Both the position numbers and the translations under genes were made by a program. The notes below the pieces were generated by a model. That model was not told the origin of the DNA and made no database searches. It worked only from the letters and a program-made list of their open reading frames with translations. A DNA stretch of 64,000 bases from assembly GCF_001182045.1 (NCBI RefSeq), contig NZ_CVTY01000006.1:521376-585375 (forward strand), read 5' to 3'. This DNA is from Dakarella massiliensis (GTDB lineage: Bacteria > Pseudomonadota > Gammaproteobacteria > Burkholderiales > Burkholderiaceae_F). Shown here in pieces: positions 51,383-60,345 of the stretch; position 1 is the stretch's first letter, and the number at the start of each line of letters is the position of its first letter.

Positions 51383-53185
51383 ATGAAATTTCATTTCTCC
51401 GCCGCCGCAACTCTTGTGATGTCTGTTGCCGCAGCGTATTCGATGGCAGCCACGGCGGCTGTCACTGACGGTGTGTACGAAGGCGAAGCTCACGGACGCA
51501 ACGCCCCGGTCAAGGTTTCCGTTACGGTTAAGGACGGCAAGATCGCGGACGTCAAAGTGATCGACCAGAAGGAAACAAAGGGCATTTCCGACGCCGCCCT
51601 GAAGAACATCCCGAAGGAAATCGTTGAGAGCCAGAGCACGAAGGTCGACGTGGTGAGCGGCGCCTCTCTCACCTCCAAAGCCATTATCGGCGCGACCGCG
51701 GCGTCTCTCGCTAAGGCTGGCGCCACGCAGAAAGACTTCGCGAAGAAAGTGCCGCATAAGTCACTCGCCGGCAGTCCCGCGAAAGAAGTGGATACGGATA
51801 TTCTCGTGATCGGCGGCGGCAACGCCGGCATCACGGCTGCGGTTCGCGGTGTGCTGCAGGGAAAGAAAGTGATCCTCATTGAGAAGCGTGCCGCGGTCGG
51901 CGGGGTGTCCGCCCTGAACCACGGCGGCTTTGTCGCGCTCGGTACACGCTATCAGCGTGAAGTGATGAAGGAAACGAAGGATTCACCGGAACTCCTCTAT
52001 AAAGATATGCTGCGAAGCGGCCGTAACCTCAACGACCCGGTTGTCGCCCACATGGTGACGCAGATGACCGGCAAAGTCGGTGACTGGCTGATTGATGATC
52101 TCAAGTTCCCGTACGGCGCCGCCTGGGTGAAGTTCCCGGACCACAGCGCGGATCGTCAGATTTCCATCAAAGGCAACTCGGTCAAGTACCAGCAGCTGAT
52201 GCTCGATATCTATAAGAAGCACGGCGGCGTCATCATGACCGATATGCGCGCGAATAAGTTCATGACGAAGGGTCACGGCGTAGTGGGTGTCAAGGCAAAC
52301 GGTCTGTATGGCCAGCCTTATACCTTCAAGGCGAAGTCTTTCGTCCTCGCCTCCGGCGGCTTCGGCGCGAACCGCAATAATTTCAAGGATAAGAAGGCCC
52401 ACGTCCTCTTCTATGGTCTGCCGACCGAAACGGGTGACGGTCTCCGTATGGGCCGCGAAATCGGCGCCGATACGCTGAATCTCGAACTCGCGACGACGTA
52501 CCCGAACGGCGTGGAAGTCCAGCCCGGCCGCTCGATTGATACGACGGGTTCGTCAAGCTTCGCCGTGAAGAAGAACGCAATCTTCGTGGACGCTACCGGT
52601 AAGCGCGTGATTAACGAAAACGCGTCGCTTGCCGCACTTGCTCAGGCGACTCTGAGGGCTCCGGGTCACCTCCTTTATCTCGTGATGGATAAGCAGGGCT
52701 ATGACACGTATGTCAAGAAAGCGATTGATGATCATACGTTCACGAGCCCCGCGGTCTTTGAGTCCTGGAAGACGCTGATCAATAACGGCCGTCCGGCTCA
52801 CTGCGAGGGGACACTCGAAGCCTGCGCGAAGACGATGGGCATCAATCCGAAGGGGCTGCTCGCTCAGGTCGCTCAGTGGAACAGCGAAGTGAAGGCCGGC
52901 AAGGACACGCAGTTCGGCCGCACGAATCTGCACGCGATCGGTGAGGGTCCGTACCACATCATCGAACAGAAGGCCCGCTATCAGACGACGCTTGGCGGTC
53001 TCCGCGCCAACGCCCAGTTGCAGATCGTGGATAAGAGCGGCAAGCCCTTCAAGAATCTGTACGGCGCCGGCTGTGTGGTCGGCGGCGCGAACGGCGCGCA
53101 TCCGCTCCCTGCCATGATGAACACCTGGGCAATCGTCTCAGGTTACGTGGCTGGTGACAATGCCGTCAAGAACGCCAGCAAGTAA
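51383..53185 (+). CDS. Periplasmic FMN- and FAD-containing reductase (UrdA-like architecture)
   Basis: A 600-residue exported reductase with a Sec signal (residues 1-26), an FMN_bind domain (about 28-110) and an FAD-binding reductase domain (GGGNAG at 144-149; GGFGANRNN; GAGCVVGGANGAHPLPAMM at the end). The covalent flavinylation motif SGASLTS is at 92-98. FMN would be attached there by an ApbE flavin transferase, not seen in this window. This replaces the heme subunit as electron entry, as in urocanate reductase. The catalytic position (E+4 in GKRVINENASL) is Leu416, so the substrate differs from fumarate and urocanate. Single gene with terminator. Confidence 0.9.
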   Translation: MKFHFSAAATLVMSVAAAYSMAATAAVTDGVYEGEAHGRNAPVKVSVTVKDGKIADVKVIDQKETKGISDAALKNIPKEIVESQSTKVDVVSGASLTSKAIIGATAASLAKAGATQKDFAKKVPHKSLAGSPAKEVDTDILVIGGGNAGITAAVRGVLQGKKVILIEKRAAVGGVSALNHGGFVALGTRYQREVMKETKDSPELLYKDMLRSGRNLNDPVVAHMVTQMTGKVGDWLIDDLKFPYGAAWVKFPDHSADRQISIKGNSVKYQQLMLDIYKKHGGVIMTDMRANKFMTKGHGVVGVKANGLYGQPYTFKAKSFVLASGGFGANRNNFKDKKAHVLFYGLPTETGDGLRMGREIGADTLNLELATTYPNGVEVQPGRSIDTTGSSSFAVKKNAIFVDATGKRVINENASLAALAQATLRAPGHLLYLVMDKQGYDTYVKKAIDDHTFTSPAVFESWKTLINNGRPAHCEGTLEACAKTMGINPKGLLAQVAQWNSEVKAGKDTQFGRTNLHAIGEGPYHIIEQKARYQTTLGGLRANAQLQIVDKSGKPFKNLYGAGCVVGGANGAHPLPAMMNTWAIVSGYVAGDNAVKNASK

Positions 53186-53204
53186 TTTCGGATTACCCTG
53201 ACAT

Positions 53205-53240
53205 AATCTCCGCTCCGGACACCGAAGCGGAGATTTTTTT
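53205..53240 (+). terminator. Rho-independent terminator
   Basis: AATCTCCGCT and AGCGGAGATT pair around CCGGACACCGA, followed by TTTTT. Confidence 0.85.
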
Positions 53241-53320
53241 GTTTGGGGAAGGGGCCCGCTGGGGCATCTGCCTGAAATCGGAGATGCGGTTTGCTGCGGA
53301 AATTCCTGCGGAGGTATGAC

Positions 53321-53348
53321 AAAGAAAAGAGCCGCTTTTCAGCGGCTC
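53321..53348 (-). terminator. Terminator of the 58-residue gene
   Basis: GAGCCGCT and AGCGGCTC pair around TTTC. On the minus strand the stem is followed by TTTTCTTTG. It lies 30 bases past the stop of the small gene at 53379, supporting that gene. Confidence 0.75.
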
Positions 53349-53378
53349 GTCTGTGTTCCAGTGATGGGTAAGGCTGAT

Positions 53379-53555
53379 TTAATCGTCAGTCTTTTCTGGC
53401 TTCGCCTTCTCCTCCGTCTTGGCGCTCTTATCGGCAGAGTCGTCGGAGGCGGGGCGAGGGCGATGCGCGCCAATAGCCCAGGCGCTGCCGCCCCAGGCCA
53501 TCATGCTTTTCTGCAGCTCTTCAAGTTCTTCAGGGGTCGCTTTTCTTGTGGCCAT
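53379..53555 (-). CDS. Small hypothetical protein, 58 residues
   Basis: A short gene: MATRKATPEELEELQKSMMA, then WGGSAWAIGAHRPRP, then a charged tail rich in Lys, Glu, Asp and Ala. The ATG at 53555 has GGGAGAACAGGT just upstream, and a terminator follows the stop. Codon use is like neighbouring genes. No signal peptide or known domain. Function unknown. Confidence 0.65.
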   Translation of the reverse strand: MATRKATPEELEELQKSMMAWGGSAWAIGAHRPRPASDDSADKSAKTEEKAKPEKTDD

Positions 53556-53595
53556 ACCTGTTCTCCCAATCCCTCATCAAGGGAACGTAAGGATT

Positions 53596-54405
53596 TCAAT
53601 ATCGCTGTAAAACCGCACAGCCATTCTGGCAATAGAGAAGGAAACCGTCAAGGGATCCCGCTGTAGGAGTTATAAAAAATTGACATATAAAAATGAATTT
53701 ATCCGTTTTATTCCAAGCGTTTCCGTATCTCTTTGATTGATTAAACGGGTACTGATTCGCAAGATTCCGCCTTGGTAATCCCTGTAGGGTGCGTGAATAG
53801 ATCAAAGGAGAACATCGACTTGGGAGGGATGAACTTACTGACTGACGCTGATGAAGGGTAAGAAGAGATTCAATATGATTAAAAAATGAACCTATTTTTT
53901 CTTGTTCTGAAAGATTTAAGGGAAAAGAAGTCGCTACTTTACCGATTTCTTCTTTATTGATTTTCAGAGGTATTGCAGTCAGAAGCGATCTTGCTTTGAG
54001 CCCCTTTTGGAAGTTCTTTGAAGCAATAGAGTTGCAAAGAAAATCTGAATTTATGTGCTTTGGCTTTAATAACGCCAAACTCACATAAAATGCATATTTT
54101 TCATCAGATTTAATAACCTTTGCAGTTCCAATATCACCTATGCGAGTCATCAAAATATCTCCCTTTTGTGGGAATATTTTGAAATCACGAATAAAATCAG
54201 CTTCTGAGATATATTTTTCAGACTCAAGCGTTGCTATGTTCTCAACTGAAAGGAACCTTACCCCACTTGAAGTGTACTTTGGGGTTTGATGAACACCATC
54301 ATAAACATCAGCGATTTCATTAAGTTTCCGCTGTTCCCAAGTGTTTGCAAATCTAAACGCTTTCCCCCTTTTCCCAGAAAAGGTTGGCTGAAAAATTCGG
54401 TCGGT
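53596..54405 (-). pseudogene. Type I restriction specificity subunit (HsdS) fragment
   Basis: A remnant of an HsdS target-recognition domain. The open frame (no start codon at its 5' end) reads TWEQRKLNEIADVYDGVHQT, FLSVENIATLESEKYISEADF and KGDILMTRIGDIGTAKV, then EEIGKVATSFPLNLSEQEKI and ESLLTLHQRQ, the usual end of the conserved helical spacer. After that the sequence loses similarity. No hsdM or hsdR is nearby. The stretch is distinctly AT-rich compared with flanking genes, consistent with acquired DNA. Not functional as it stands. Confidence 0.8.
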
Positions 54406-54412
54406 TCAAGGG

Positions 54413-54456
54413 GGTACAGATTTCATTGCACCTCGTGAGGTACAGATTCCATTGCG
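54413..54456. repeat. Short direct repeat at the edge of the HsdS remnant
   Basis: GGTACAGATT(T/C)CATTGC occurs at 54413-54429 and 54439-54455, 26 bp apart, with CCTCGTGA between. It marks the junction between AT-rich HsdS DNA and GC-rich chromosome and may be a recombination scar. Confidence 0.45.
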
Positions 54457-54559
54457 TTTTTCTACGAAGCCGATGGGATAAGCAGCACAAACGCCACTAG
54501 TCTTGATACTTTCCTCACCTTATCTGATAACCTCGATAGATCGAAATAAGAAGACGATT

Positions 54560-54904
54560 ATGAGCAAAATCACATTTGAAGAAGCGGCAGCGAAGGCAAT
54601 CGAATTCCGGAACGACCGGGACTGGAAGCAGTTCCATAATCCCAAGGATCTCGCGATCTCGGTTTTTCTGGAAGCCTCGGAACTCCTTGAGCTCTTCCAG
54701 TGGTCCGGCGCTGATCTCGAGGCCGCCCGGAAGAAGCCTGAAATGACGGAAGAGCTAGCGGATGTGATGATCTACTGCATCTATATGGCGGACGCCCTCA
54801 ATATCGACATTCCGGAAGCGATCCGGAACAAGATTGATAAGAACGCGGCGAAATACCCGGTCGAAAAGGCAAAGGGCAACTCAAAGAAGTACACGGAACT
54901 CTAA
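54560..54904 (+). CDS. MazG-like nucleotide pyrophosphohydrolase (copy 2)
   Basis: A 114-residue paralogue of the enzyme at 50838, identical at most positions, with the same EASELLELFQW and EELADVMIYCIYMAD metal motifs. The ATG at 54560 gives the same N terminus as copy 1 (MS-x-x-TFE). It is convergent with repeat protein B. The pairing of a MazG-like gene with a 23-residue-repeat gene is thus repeated, though in opposite relative orientation. Confidence 0.87.
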   Translation: MSKITFEEAAAKAIEFRNDRDWKQFHNPKDLAISVFLEASELLELFQWSGADLEAARKKPEMTEELADVMIYCIYMADALNIDIPEAIRNKIDKNAAKYPVEKAKGNSKKYTEL

Positions 54905-55043
54905 ATCCGGTCTTCATTCACCCTTCATAGCGTCTCTGAATTCCCTCCTGGTGAGCCGCACACCGGAAGTGGGAGCAGGGCGGCCGGAGTTCGTAACGGA
55001 AAAAAATTTTTAAGCCTGACGGAGCAAAAGATACTGCATACAA

Positions 55044-55070
55044 AAAGCCGGTCCTAAATGGATCGGCTTT
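55044..55070. terminator. Terminator between convergent genes
   Basis: AAAGCCG and CGGCTTT pair with inner GTCC/GGAT. A-rich on the left and AAAT on the right, it could act in both directions between MazG copy 2 and repeat protein B. Confidence 0.6.
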
Positions 55071-55100
55071 AAATCGGGGTTCAGGAACAATCAGTTATAA

Positions 55101-55556
55101 CTACCTGTTGGACGTGTCTCCAAAGGCATCTGTGTGAGCGGTACTGTTTAATTTTTTCTTCCCAATGTGCCCGGTTGTGCTGACATCTCCAAAGGCATCT
55201 TTATGGGCGGTGGTATTTACCTGACTATTCCCAATATGGCCAGTTGTGCTGACATCACCGAAAGCATCTGTGTGGGCGGTGGTATTTACTTGGCTATTCC
55301 CGATATGCCCGGTTGTGTTGACATCGCCGAAGGCATCTGTGTGAGCTGTGGTGTTTACTTTACTATTCCCAATATGCCCAGTTGTGGTGACATCTCCAAA
55401 GGCATCTTTGTGAGAGGTGGTGTTGACATAATTTCCATCCTTGTCATATCCGGTACAGTTCACGTCGCCAAACGCATCAGTATGACAGGTAACTTCCGCG
55501 ATAGCACTTGTGCTGAAACAGAGTGCCGCAGCTAAAACCATCACAAATTTATCCAT
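55101..55556 (-). CDS. Secreted 23-residue-repeat protein B
   Basis: A 151-residue protein with a Sec signal (cleavage after AIA, residue 20) and about five 23-residue units of the form AHTDAFGDVNTTGHIG followed by NSQVNTT. A Cys pair lies before the repeats (TCHTDAFGDVNCTGY), as in protein A. The DNA repeat is 69 bp. The last unit stops abruptly (DAFGDTSNR). It is homologous to the protein at 50248. Unknown function; probably a periplasmic or surface repeat protein. Confidence 0.75.
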   Translation of the reverse strand: MDKFVMVLAAALCFSTSAIAEVTCHTDAFGDVNCTGYDKDGNYVNTTSHKDAFGDVTTTGHIGNSKVNTTAHTDAFGDVNTTGHIGNSQVNTTAHTDAFGDVSTTGHIGNSQVNTTAHKDAFGDVSTTGHIGKKKLNSTAHTDAFGDTSNR

Positions 55557-56457
55557 TTGAAAGCCCCATATCTAGCTATAGCAGGAAATCATTTCTGTTA
55601 CTTTTCAAAGTATAGCCTTCAAACGTGTTTAAAAAAGAGTTGTGAAATAAGTGGATTCATTTCATTACTTTAAGTTTTCGTATATATAGATTTCATTACG
55701 TTCTGAGGCGCAATTTGTAATGTCAAATAAGAACCGTCTCGTCGCAAAGGAAGAAGCTGGGTGGACTCTTTTCTCGTGACGACAGTAGCTAAATCTGCAT
55801 TGCCACTGTCACTAACGGCACCTGGAACCGCTTTTACGCTGTGAGTAGAAGGGCCGAGATGCAATAAAGCGGAGAACCACAAACAAGGATGCTGCGCCTG
55901 ACAGATCCAATTCCTTAATGTCTGACACTTCCTGCCCAAAGTTCTTTTTGGATCGTTTCTGATCGTCACTCAGCCCCTTCACCCGCATTCTCAAACGTCA
56001 GTCCTGAGGAAAATCCATGGACGCTTCCCAGACTGCCCGGATCCCCAAACCTGACTTTTAGCGTTCCGTTCCAGGATCCAGCTTTCAGGATTTTTCAGAT
56101 CTTTCAGAATTTATGCAGATATAAATCTGTAAATTTAACTTTGCATAGAAAACAGAGATCGATTTAAAACGGCTCAAATTTTGAGGTACGAGCCCTTGAC
56201 CACCAAATCGGATTCAATTTGATGGCTCTCGGGGTCATTTTTCCGCCCTTTTTTCTCCAAGAATAGGATAATATAATGTCGATTATATTATTCAATCCGT
56301 GAGGGCGGTTTATAAAAAGTCCGTTTTCAGGCTCTTCTAACGCCTTCCGGTGCTTCCAGTACCCCAAAAACGGATCCTATTTTTCCTATAATTCAAAAAT
56401 AGAATCCTTTTTTCGATGCCTGTCATCCCGTTTTTCTGAATTAAGGTATACAAAATT
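55557..56457. other. AT-rich stretch without a supported gene, before the integrase
   Basis: Two overlapping minus-strand frames near 55670-55994 have no ribosome site and resemble nothing known; they may be debris of an element. A strong dyad, ATAATATAAT and ATTATATTAT around GTCG (56268-56291), lies about 170 bp before the integrase and is a candidate operator or recombination core. A short minus-strand frame (56164-56367) crosses it and is not convincing. Confidence 0.45.
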
Positions 56458-57429
56458 ATGGAAAGTGAAGTCCTCGATCCGGTACAGAATGAGCTCATCA
56501 TTCGCCATAATTCTGACGCTCCTGAAGTGAACCCTGCTATGGCGTTTATCGCCACTCTGCATGGTGGTACTTCCCGCTACACGATGACAAGCAAACTGAA
56601 CGTAATCGCGCACTGGGCCGGAGCAAAAGACCTCCGTTTTCTCAACTGGTCCGCGATGCGGTACGAACACGTGCTCGCCTTTATCACCGCGATGCAGCAG
56701 CCAGACGAAAACGGGAAGCCCCGGATGAGCCCCCGCTCGATCAACTGCTACCTCTCCGCGTTCAAGGGCGTCGCGAACCAGGCGTTCCTTCTGAAACAGA
56801 TGGACGCGGAGACGCTCGCCCGAATTAAGCTCGTGAAATCCATACGGTTTCTGCGCCTCGCGGCCGGCCGCGCGATCACGGAGGATGAGTCTGAGGCGCT
56901 CCTCGACGCTACCCAGATTGAGATGAACCCGATCACGATCCGTGATCACGCTATTCTCTGCCTGCTTCTTGGCTGCGGGATGCGCCGAGCGGAGGTCTCC
57001 GCGATCAAACTGAAGGGCGTGAACCTCGCGGATAGCTCCATCCGCTTTATCGGCAAAGGCGATAAGGAGCGAGAAGTGTTTCTGATCCCGGAAGTGAAGG
57101 ACGCTCTTGCCCGATGGCTCGATGTCCGCGGAAAAGAAGGGGAATTTGTCTTTGGGAAGTTCTTCAAGGGCTGGAAATTTGACCCGAGCGCGCCGCTTAC
57201 CCCGCACGCCGTGGGGCATGTCGTCCAGGAGTACCGGATCCGGGCGGGGCTTGAGGATATCACGACGCATGACCTCCGCCGTACGTTCGCGACCCGGCTT
57301 CTCGACAGGAAAGTTGATATCTCGACCATGAAAGATATGATGGGCCACGCAAGCATCACCACCACCGCGCTCTATGACCGCCGAGGCCGCAAAGCCCAGC
57401 GGGAGGCGGCAAAGAAGGTGAAGCTCTGA
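56458..57429 (+). CDS. Tyrosine recombinase/integrase, orphan
   Basis: A 323-residue phage-type recombinase. The N-terminal SAM-like domain is about 20-115. The catalytic domain shows the R-K-H-R-H-Y set: LGCGMRRAEVSAI, KGDKER, THDLRRTFATRL and MMGHASITTTALYDRR with the nucleophilic Tyr. No excisionase or phage genes are adjacent. It may mobilise the AT-rich accessory DNA around it, or be a stand-alone inversion enzyme. It is closed by a terminator. The integration target cannot be told. Confidence 0.9.
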   Translation: MESEVLDPVQNELIIRHNSDAPEVNPAMAFIATLHGGTSRYTMTSKLNVIAHWAGAKDLRFLNWSAMRYEHVLAFITAMQQPDENGKPRMSPRSINCYLSAFKGVANQAFLLKQMDAETLARIKLVKSIRFLRLAAGRAITEDESEALLDATQIEMNPITIRDHAILCLLLGCGMRRAEVSAIKLKGVNLADSSIRFIGKGDKEREVFLIPEVKDALARWLDVRGKEGEFVFGKFFKGWKFDPSAPLTPHAVGHVVQEYRIRAGLEDITTHDLRRTFATRLLDRKVDISTMKDMMGHASITTTALYDRRGRKAQREAAKKVKL

Positions 57430-57469
57430 GCTGACGGACGCTCTGGGATAGGCATCCCACAGAAATAGG

Positions 57470-57522
57470 AAAGCCCGCTGAACCAGGCACTATGGGGGCT
57501 CGTAATCCTGGTCGCGGGCTTT
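57470..57522. terminator. Long symmetric terminator after the integrase
   Basis: AAAGCCCGC and GCGGGCTTT pair, with inner ACCAGG/CCTGGT, around a GC-rich loop. T runs are short, but the stem is strong in both directions. Confidence 0.6.
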
Positions 57523-58266
57523 CAGCTGATTCCTCGAGCCCTTGTGTCAGTTCAACCCCCCATTTGGATCGATCGCAACCGACCCCACCCGAATCACGGC
57601 TCTAAAAATCAGCCTTACTTTTTTTATTTTATAACCACTGACTATCCCCTGCCAGACCAAAACACGGGGTGGTCCTGCGAAACAGCTGTTGATTTTTGCA
57701 CTCATCCTAAGCACAAAACACAATGGTCACGGCTGGCTCATATCTGCCGCAGATAATCATTTAATTATCCATTTTTATACATTTTTTATTTCTCTAGAGT
57801 GCTTTTTCTCTCTTTCCATCACTTGCTGTTTTCTATTTTTTAAACTTAAAAATCACTATTTCAGGGACCGTTTTCTGGCTGGCTTTCCCTCTAAAACCAT
57901 AACGACATCGGCGATCCTCAAAGCCATCCTTCCTCCTCGCTCATCGGCATCCAGAAGGTTCGGTTCCACTCTCTGAAGCTCTCCAGAGAATTCAGACCAT
58001 TTACCGTATGGAATAACGGTATTTCCAGCATTGATATCAATCTTTAAATTACCAAGATAAATTGATCTTTAAAGATAACTTCAAAAAATTTAAGCGACAC
58101 TAATTTATCCCTGATAAATAGCCAGTAAAAATAGATAGAAAACTACATCACAGAGATAAATTTATGTATCACTTTAAAGAAAAAGAGGATTCGAAAAATC
58201 TCAAAAAATAAGCCCGGAAATCGATTTTTTTCGATTCCGGGCGGACGCGATTTGTATTATAGGATT
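57523..58266. other. AT-rich stretch with a possible gene fragment
   Basis: No intact gene. A minus-strand frame from 58068 to the TAG at 57856 reads LGNLKIDINAGNTVIPYGKW, then GELQRVEPNLLDADERGGRM and LEGKPARKRSLK. It looks like real coding sequence but has no start codon for its full length, so it may be a 5'-truncated fragment. Other frames are unconvincing. The rest is very AT-rich (T-tracts near 57610 and 57780; A-tracts near 58190). Confidence 0.35.
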
Positions 58267-59640
58267 CTATTTTATGTTTAAGGGAGCGTCTGATCGGAGA
58301 AAACCGCGCGGAACGATCCCAATTATGAACCGATGCGTGACCTGACCCCGGAATCCGCGGTAGTTTTGGTCCGGATTCCAGGGGTTCGCGGCCGGAAAGG
58401 CCTTTTTTGCCTCGCGCCAGTACTGGAGTTTGGGCGGAGGGACGCCTTTTGAGTCATGAGCGGCGATCCAGAACCGCCCCTCATGCGTCACCGTGTCGCG
58501 GGGAATGGCGAAATTGAGCTTGCAGACCATAAGAAGCGCGTTCCGCCAGACGGAAAGCCCTTCTACTTCCTTATTGATCGGGAAGAAGACGTGCTCTGTC
58601 CCCTCTTTCGCGGCTTCAGGGAGAAACGCGAGGAAAGAATCCGTCTCAATCGTCTTCCGATGCCGCCCTTCCCTCGTAAACACGTCGATCCGCTGTTTCA
58701 TCCAGGGGTCAGCCGTGGAGCTCTGCAGCACATAGATAAAGCGGCCGTCGGTTGTGAGCCCCGACACAAAGCGTCTCGGGCGTTCATCGCGGAAAAGAAT
58801 CGTGAGGACGGGTTTGGCGCTGTCGGGGTGAGTGAGGAGTTCAAGGCGCTTAAAGACGCTAATACGTCCCTGGACGAACCCCAGCAGGTATTCCCCATCC
58901 GGCGACAGCCCCACCTGGTGAAAGTCGCTCTTCGGGGTCCGGGTTACCCGGAAGTCCGACTCCCTGGTATCGCTTCCGCGCCACAGGATCCGCGTGACGC
59001 CGTTCCCCGCGGGGGAATCGGCTGAGGGGCCTTTCGTCGTGTAGATCACCGTCCGCCCCTCTTCCCGCACGGCCTGGCAGCCCTGCCCGTGCCCGAGACC
59101 GAGGAAAGCGGCGCTCGCCACCGGAGACAGCTGATCCGTGTCCGTCTCAATCCGGAACGCCGGCCGTTTATCAGGGAATTGAGGGAACGCGTATTCCGAC
59201 ACCCGGACAACGGACTTATCGCTCCAGCCGGGGTTCCGGACGTTTTGGGAGAGGAAGACAGAGCCTCCGCAAACCGACATGTCCTGGACCCCGACCTTCT
59301 CCACCGCGTATTTCAGGTCGCCGAAGAACATCTGATCGAGGATTTCTGAATCCGCCGGCGTCGTGAGTGCCACCTCGTGCCCGGTGTCAAAGGTGAGAAT
59401 TCCCGGTCCATAGAGACGGGAGAGATCCACGCGGCTATCAATCCGGTACATCCCCTCCGGCACATAGACCCGATCGTGGGTTTTCAGCGCATCGAGAAAC
59501 GCGGCCGTGACATCCCGGGAACCATCGGTGGCGGGAACATTAACCGCGTATTTTTCACTTCCGGGCGTTGTTTCAGCGCGGGCGTCGGTACCCGCCAGTA
59601 ATCCGGCTGAGCAGGCAAACAGCATTCGGCGGCTGATCAT
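58267..59640 (-). CDS. Exported beta-helix/pectate-lyase-like protein
   Basis: A 457-residue protein from the ATG at 59640 (AAGGAAAAA before it). The N terminus MISRRMLFACSAGLLAGTDARA is a Tat-like or Sec signal. Residues about 35-90 (DGSRDVTAAFLDALKTHDRVYVPEGMYRID) are the capping motif that starts pectate-lyase/tailspike beta-helices. The rest, with repeats such as VGLSPDGEYLLGFVQGRISV and GLTTDGRFIYVLQS, looks more like a beta-propeller. No lyase residues can be named. It could act on or bind a polysaccharide outside the cytoplasm. It stands alone between accessory DNA and the HxlR gene. Confidence 0.6.
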   Translation of the reverse strand: MISRRMLFACSAGLLAGTDARAETTPGSEKYAVNVPATDGSRDVTAAFLDALKTHDRVYVPEGMYRIDSRVDLSRLYGPGILTFDTGHEVALTTPADSEILDQMFFGDLKYAVEKVGVQDMSVCGGSVFLSQNVRNPGWSDKSVVRVSEYAFPQFPDKRPAFRIETDTDQLSPVASAAFLGLGHGQGCQAVREEGRTVIYTTKGPSADSPAGNGVTRILWRGSDTRESDFRVTRTPKSDFHQVGLSPDGEYLLGFVQGRISVFKRLELLTHPDSAKPVLTILFRDERPRRFVSGLTTDGRFIYVLQSSTADPWMKQRIDVFTREGRHRKTIETDSFLAFLPEAAKEGTEHVFFPINKEVEGLSVWRNALLMVCKLNFAIPRDTVTHEGRFWIAAHDSKGVPPPKLQYWREAKKAFPAANPWNPDQNYRGFRGQVTHRFIIGIVPRGFLRSDAPLNIK

Positions 59641-59894
59641 TTTTTCCTTTCGTCCGGGAAAAAGGCGAGCTCTAGTGTTGATGAGTTCTCCGCTTTGGCG
59701 GGCTGTTTTTAGAAGCAAAGAAGAGGCACCAAAAGCCCCTTCAGACTGCCCCGAAGTGTAAGCGCGCCGGGGGAAAACGGGGTTCACGCTTTCACGGAGA
59801 CGGAAGCTTGAGCGGAGTCTTTTGCCCCGCGCTTTAGTCTCAACCCGAATCCCCCCGCCCGGTGACAGAAGATGGAATTCCCCTCTGTCAGGCA

Positions 59895-60248
59895 TTACGC
59901 CGCTTTGACGGACGCGAGAAACGCCTTCTGGTGGTTTTCGCCCCATTTATAGAGGCCGTCGAGCGACGGGATCAGCTGTTTCCCGAGGTCCGTCAGCCGA
60001 TAGGTGACGGAGGGCGGCACCGTGCCCGCGGACTCCCGGATCACGAGACCGTCCGCCTCCAGCTCCTTCAGGGAGCGCGTGAGCATGGTGTTTGTCACCC
60101 CATGGATCCGACGCCGCATTTCGTTGTAGTGCAGCTCATCCTCCTGCGTGAGATTCCAGAGGATCGGGATCTTCCACTTCGAACCGATCAGATCCATCGC
60201 GTAGACAATCGGGCATTTCTCAAAAATTTGGTCTTTGTACTGGGGCAT
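59895..60248 (-). CDS. HxlR family transcriptional regulator
   Basis: A 117-residue winged-helix regulator: CPIVYAMDLIGSKWKIPILWNL with the conserved Cys near the N terminus, then RIHGVTNTMLTRSLKELEADGLV as the recognition region and the basic wing VTYRLTDLG. HxlR proteins sense aldehydes, quinones or oxidants, often by that Cys. It is divergent from an Old Yellow Enzyme gene, the usual target arrangement. The ATG at 60248 gives the normal family start. Confidence 0.85.
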   Translation of the reverse strand: MPQYKDQIFEKCPIVYAMDLIGSKWKIPILWNLTQEDELHYNEMRRRIHGVTNTMLTRSLKELEADGLVIRESAGTVPPSVTYRLTDLGKQLIPSLDGLYKWGENHQKAFLASVKAA

Positions 60249-60345
60249 TCTGAGATTTTTTCTAAGGAACAAAAATGTACGTACTTGTACAAATGTATCC
60301 GTGATCATAAACTTCACGGCACCAAAAATAAAAGAGGTTTTGAGG

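Noticed and set aside
55670..55994. Two small minus-strand genes
   Set aside because: Overlapping frames without ribosome sites, unusual composition and no recognisable domain.
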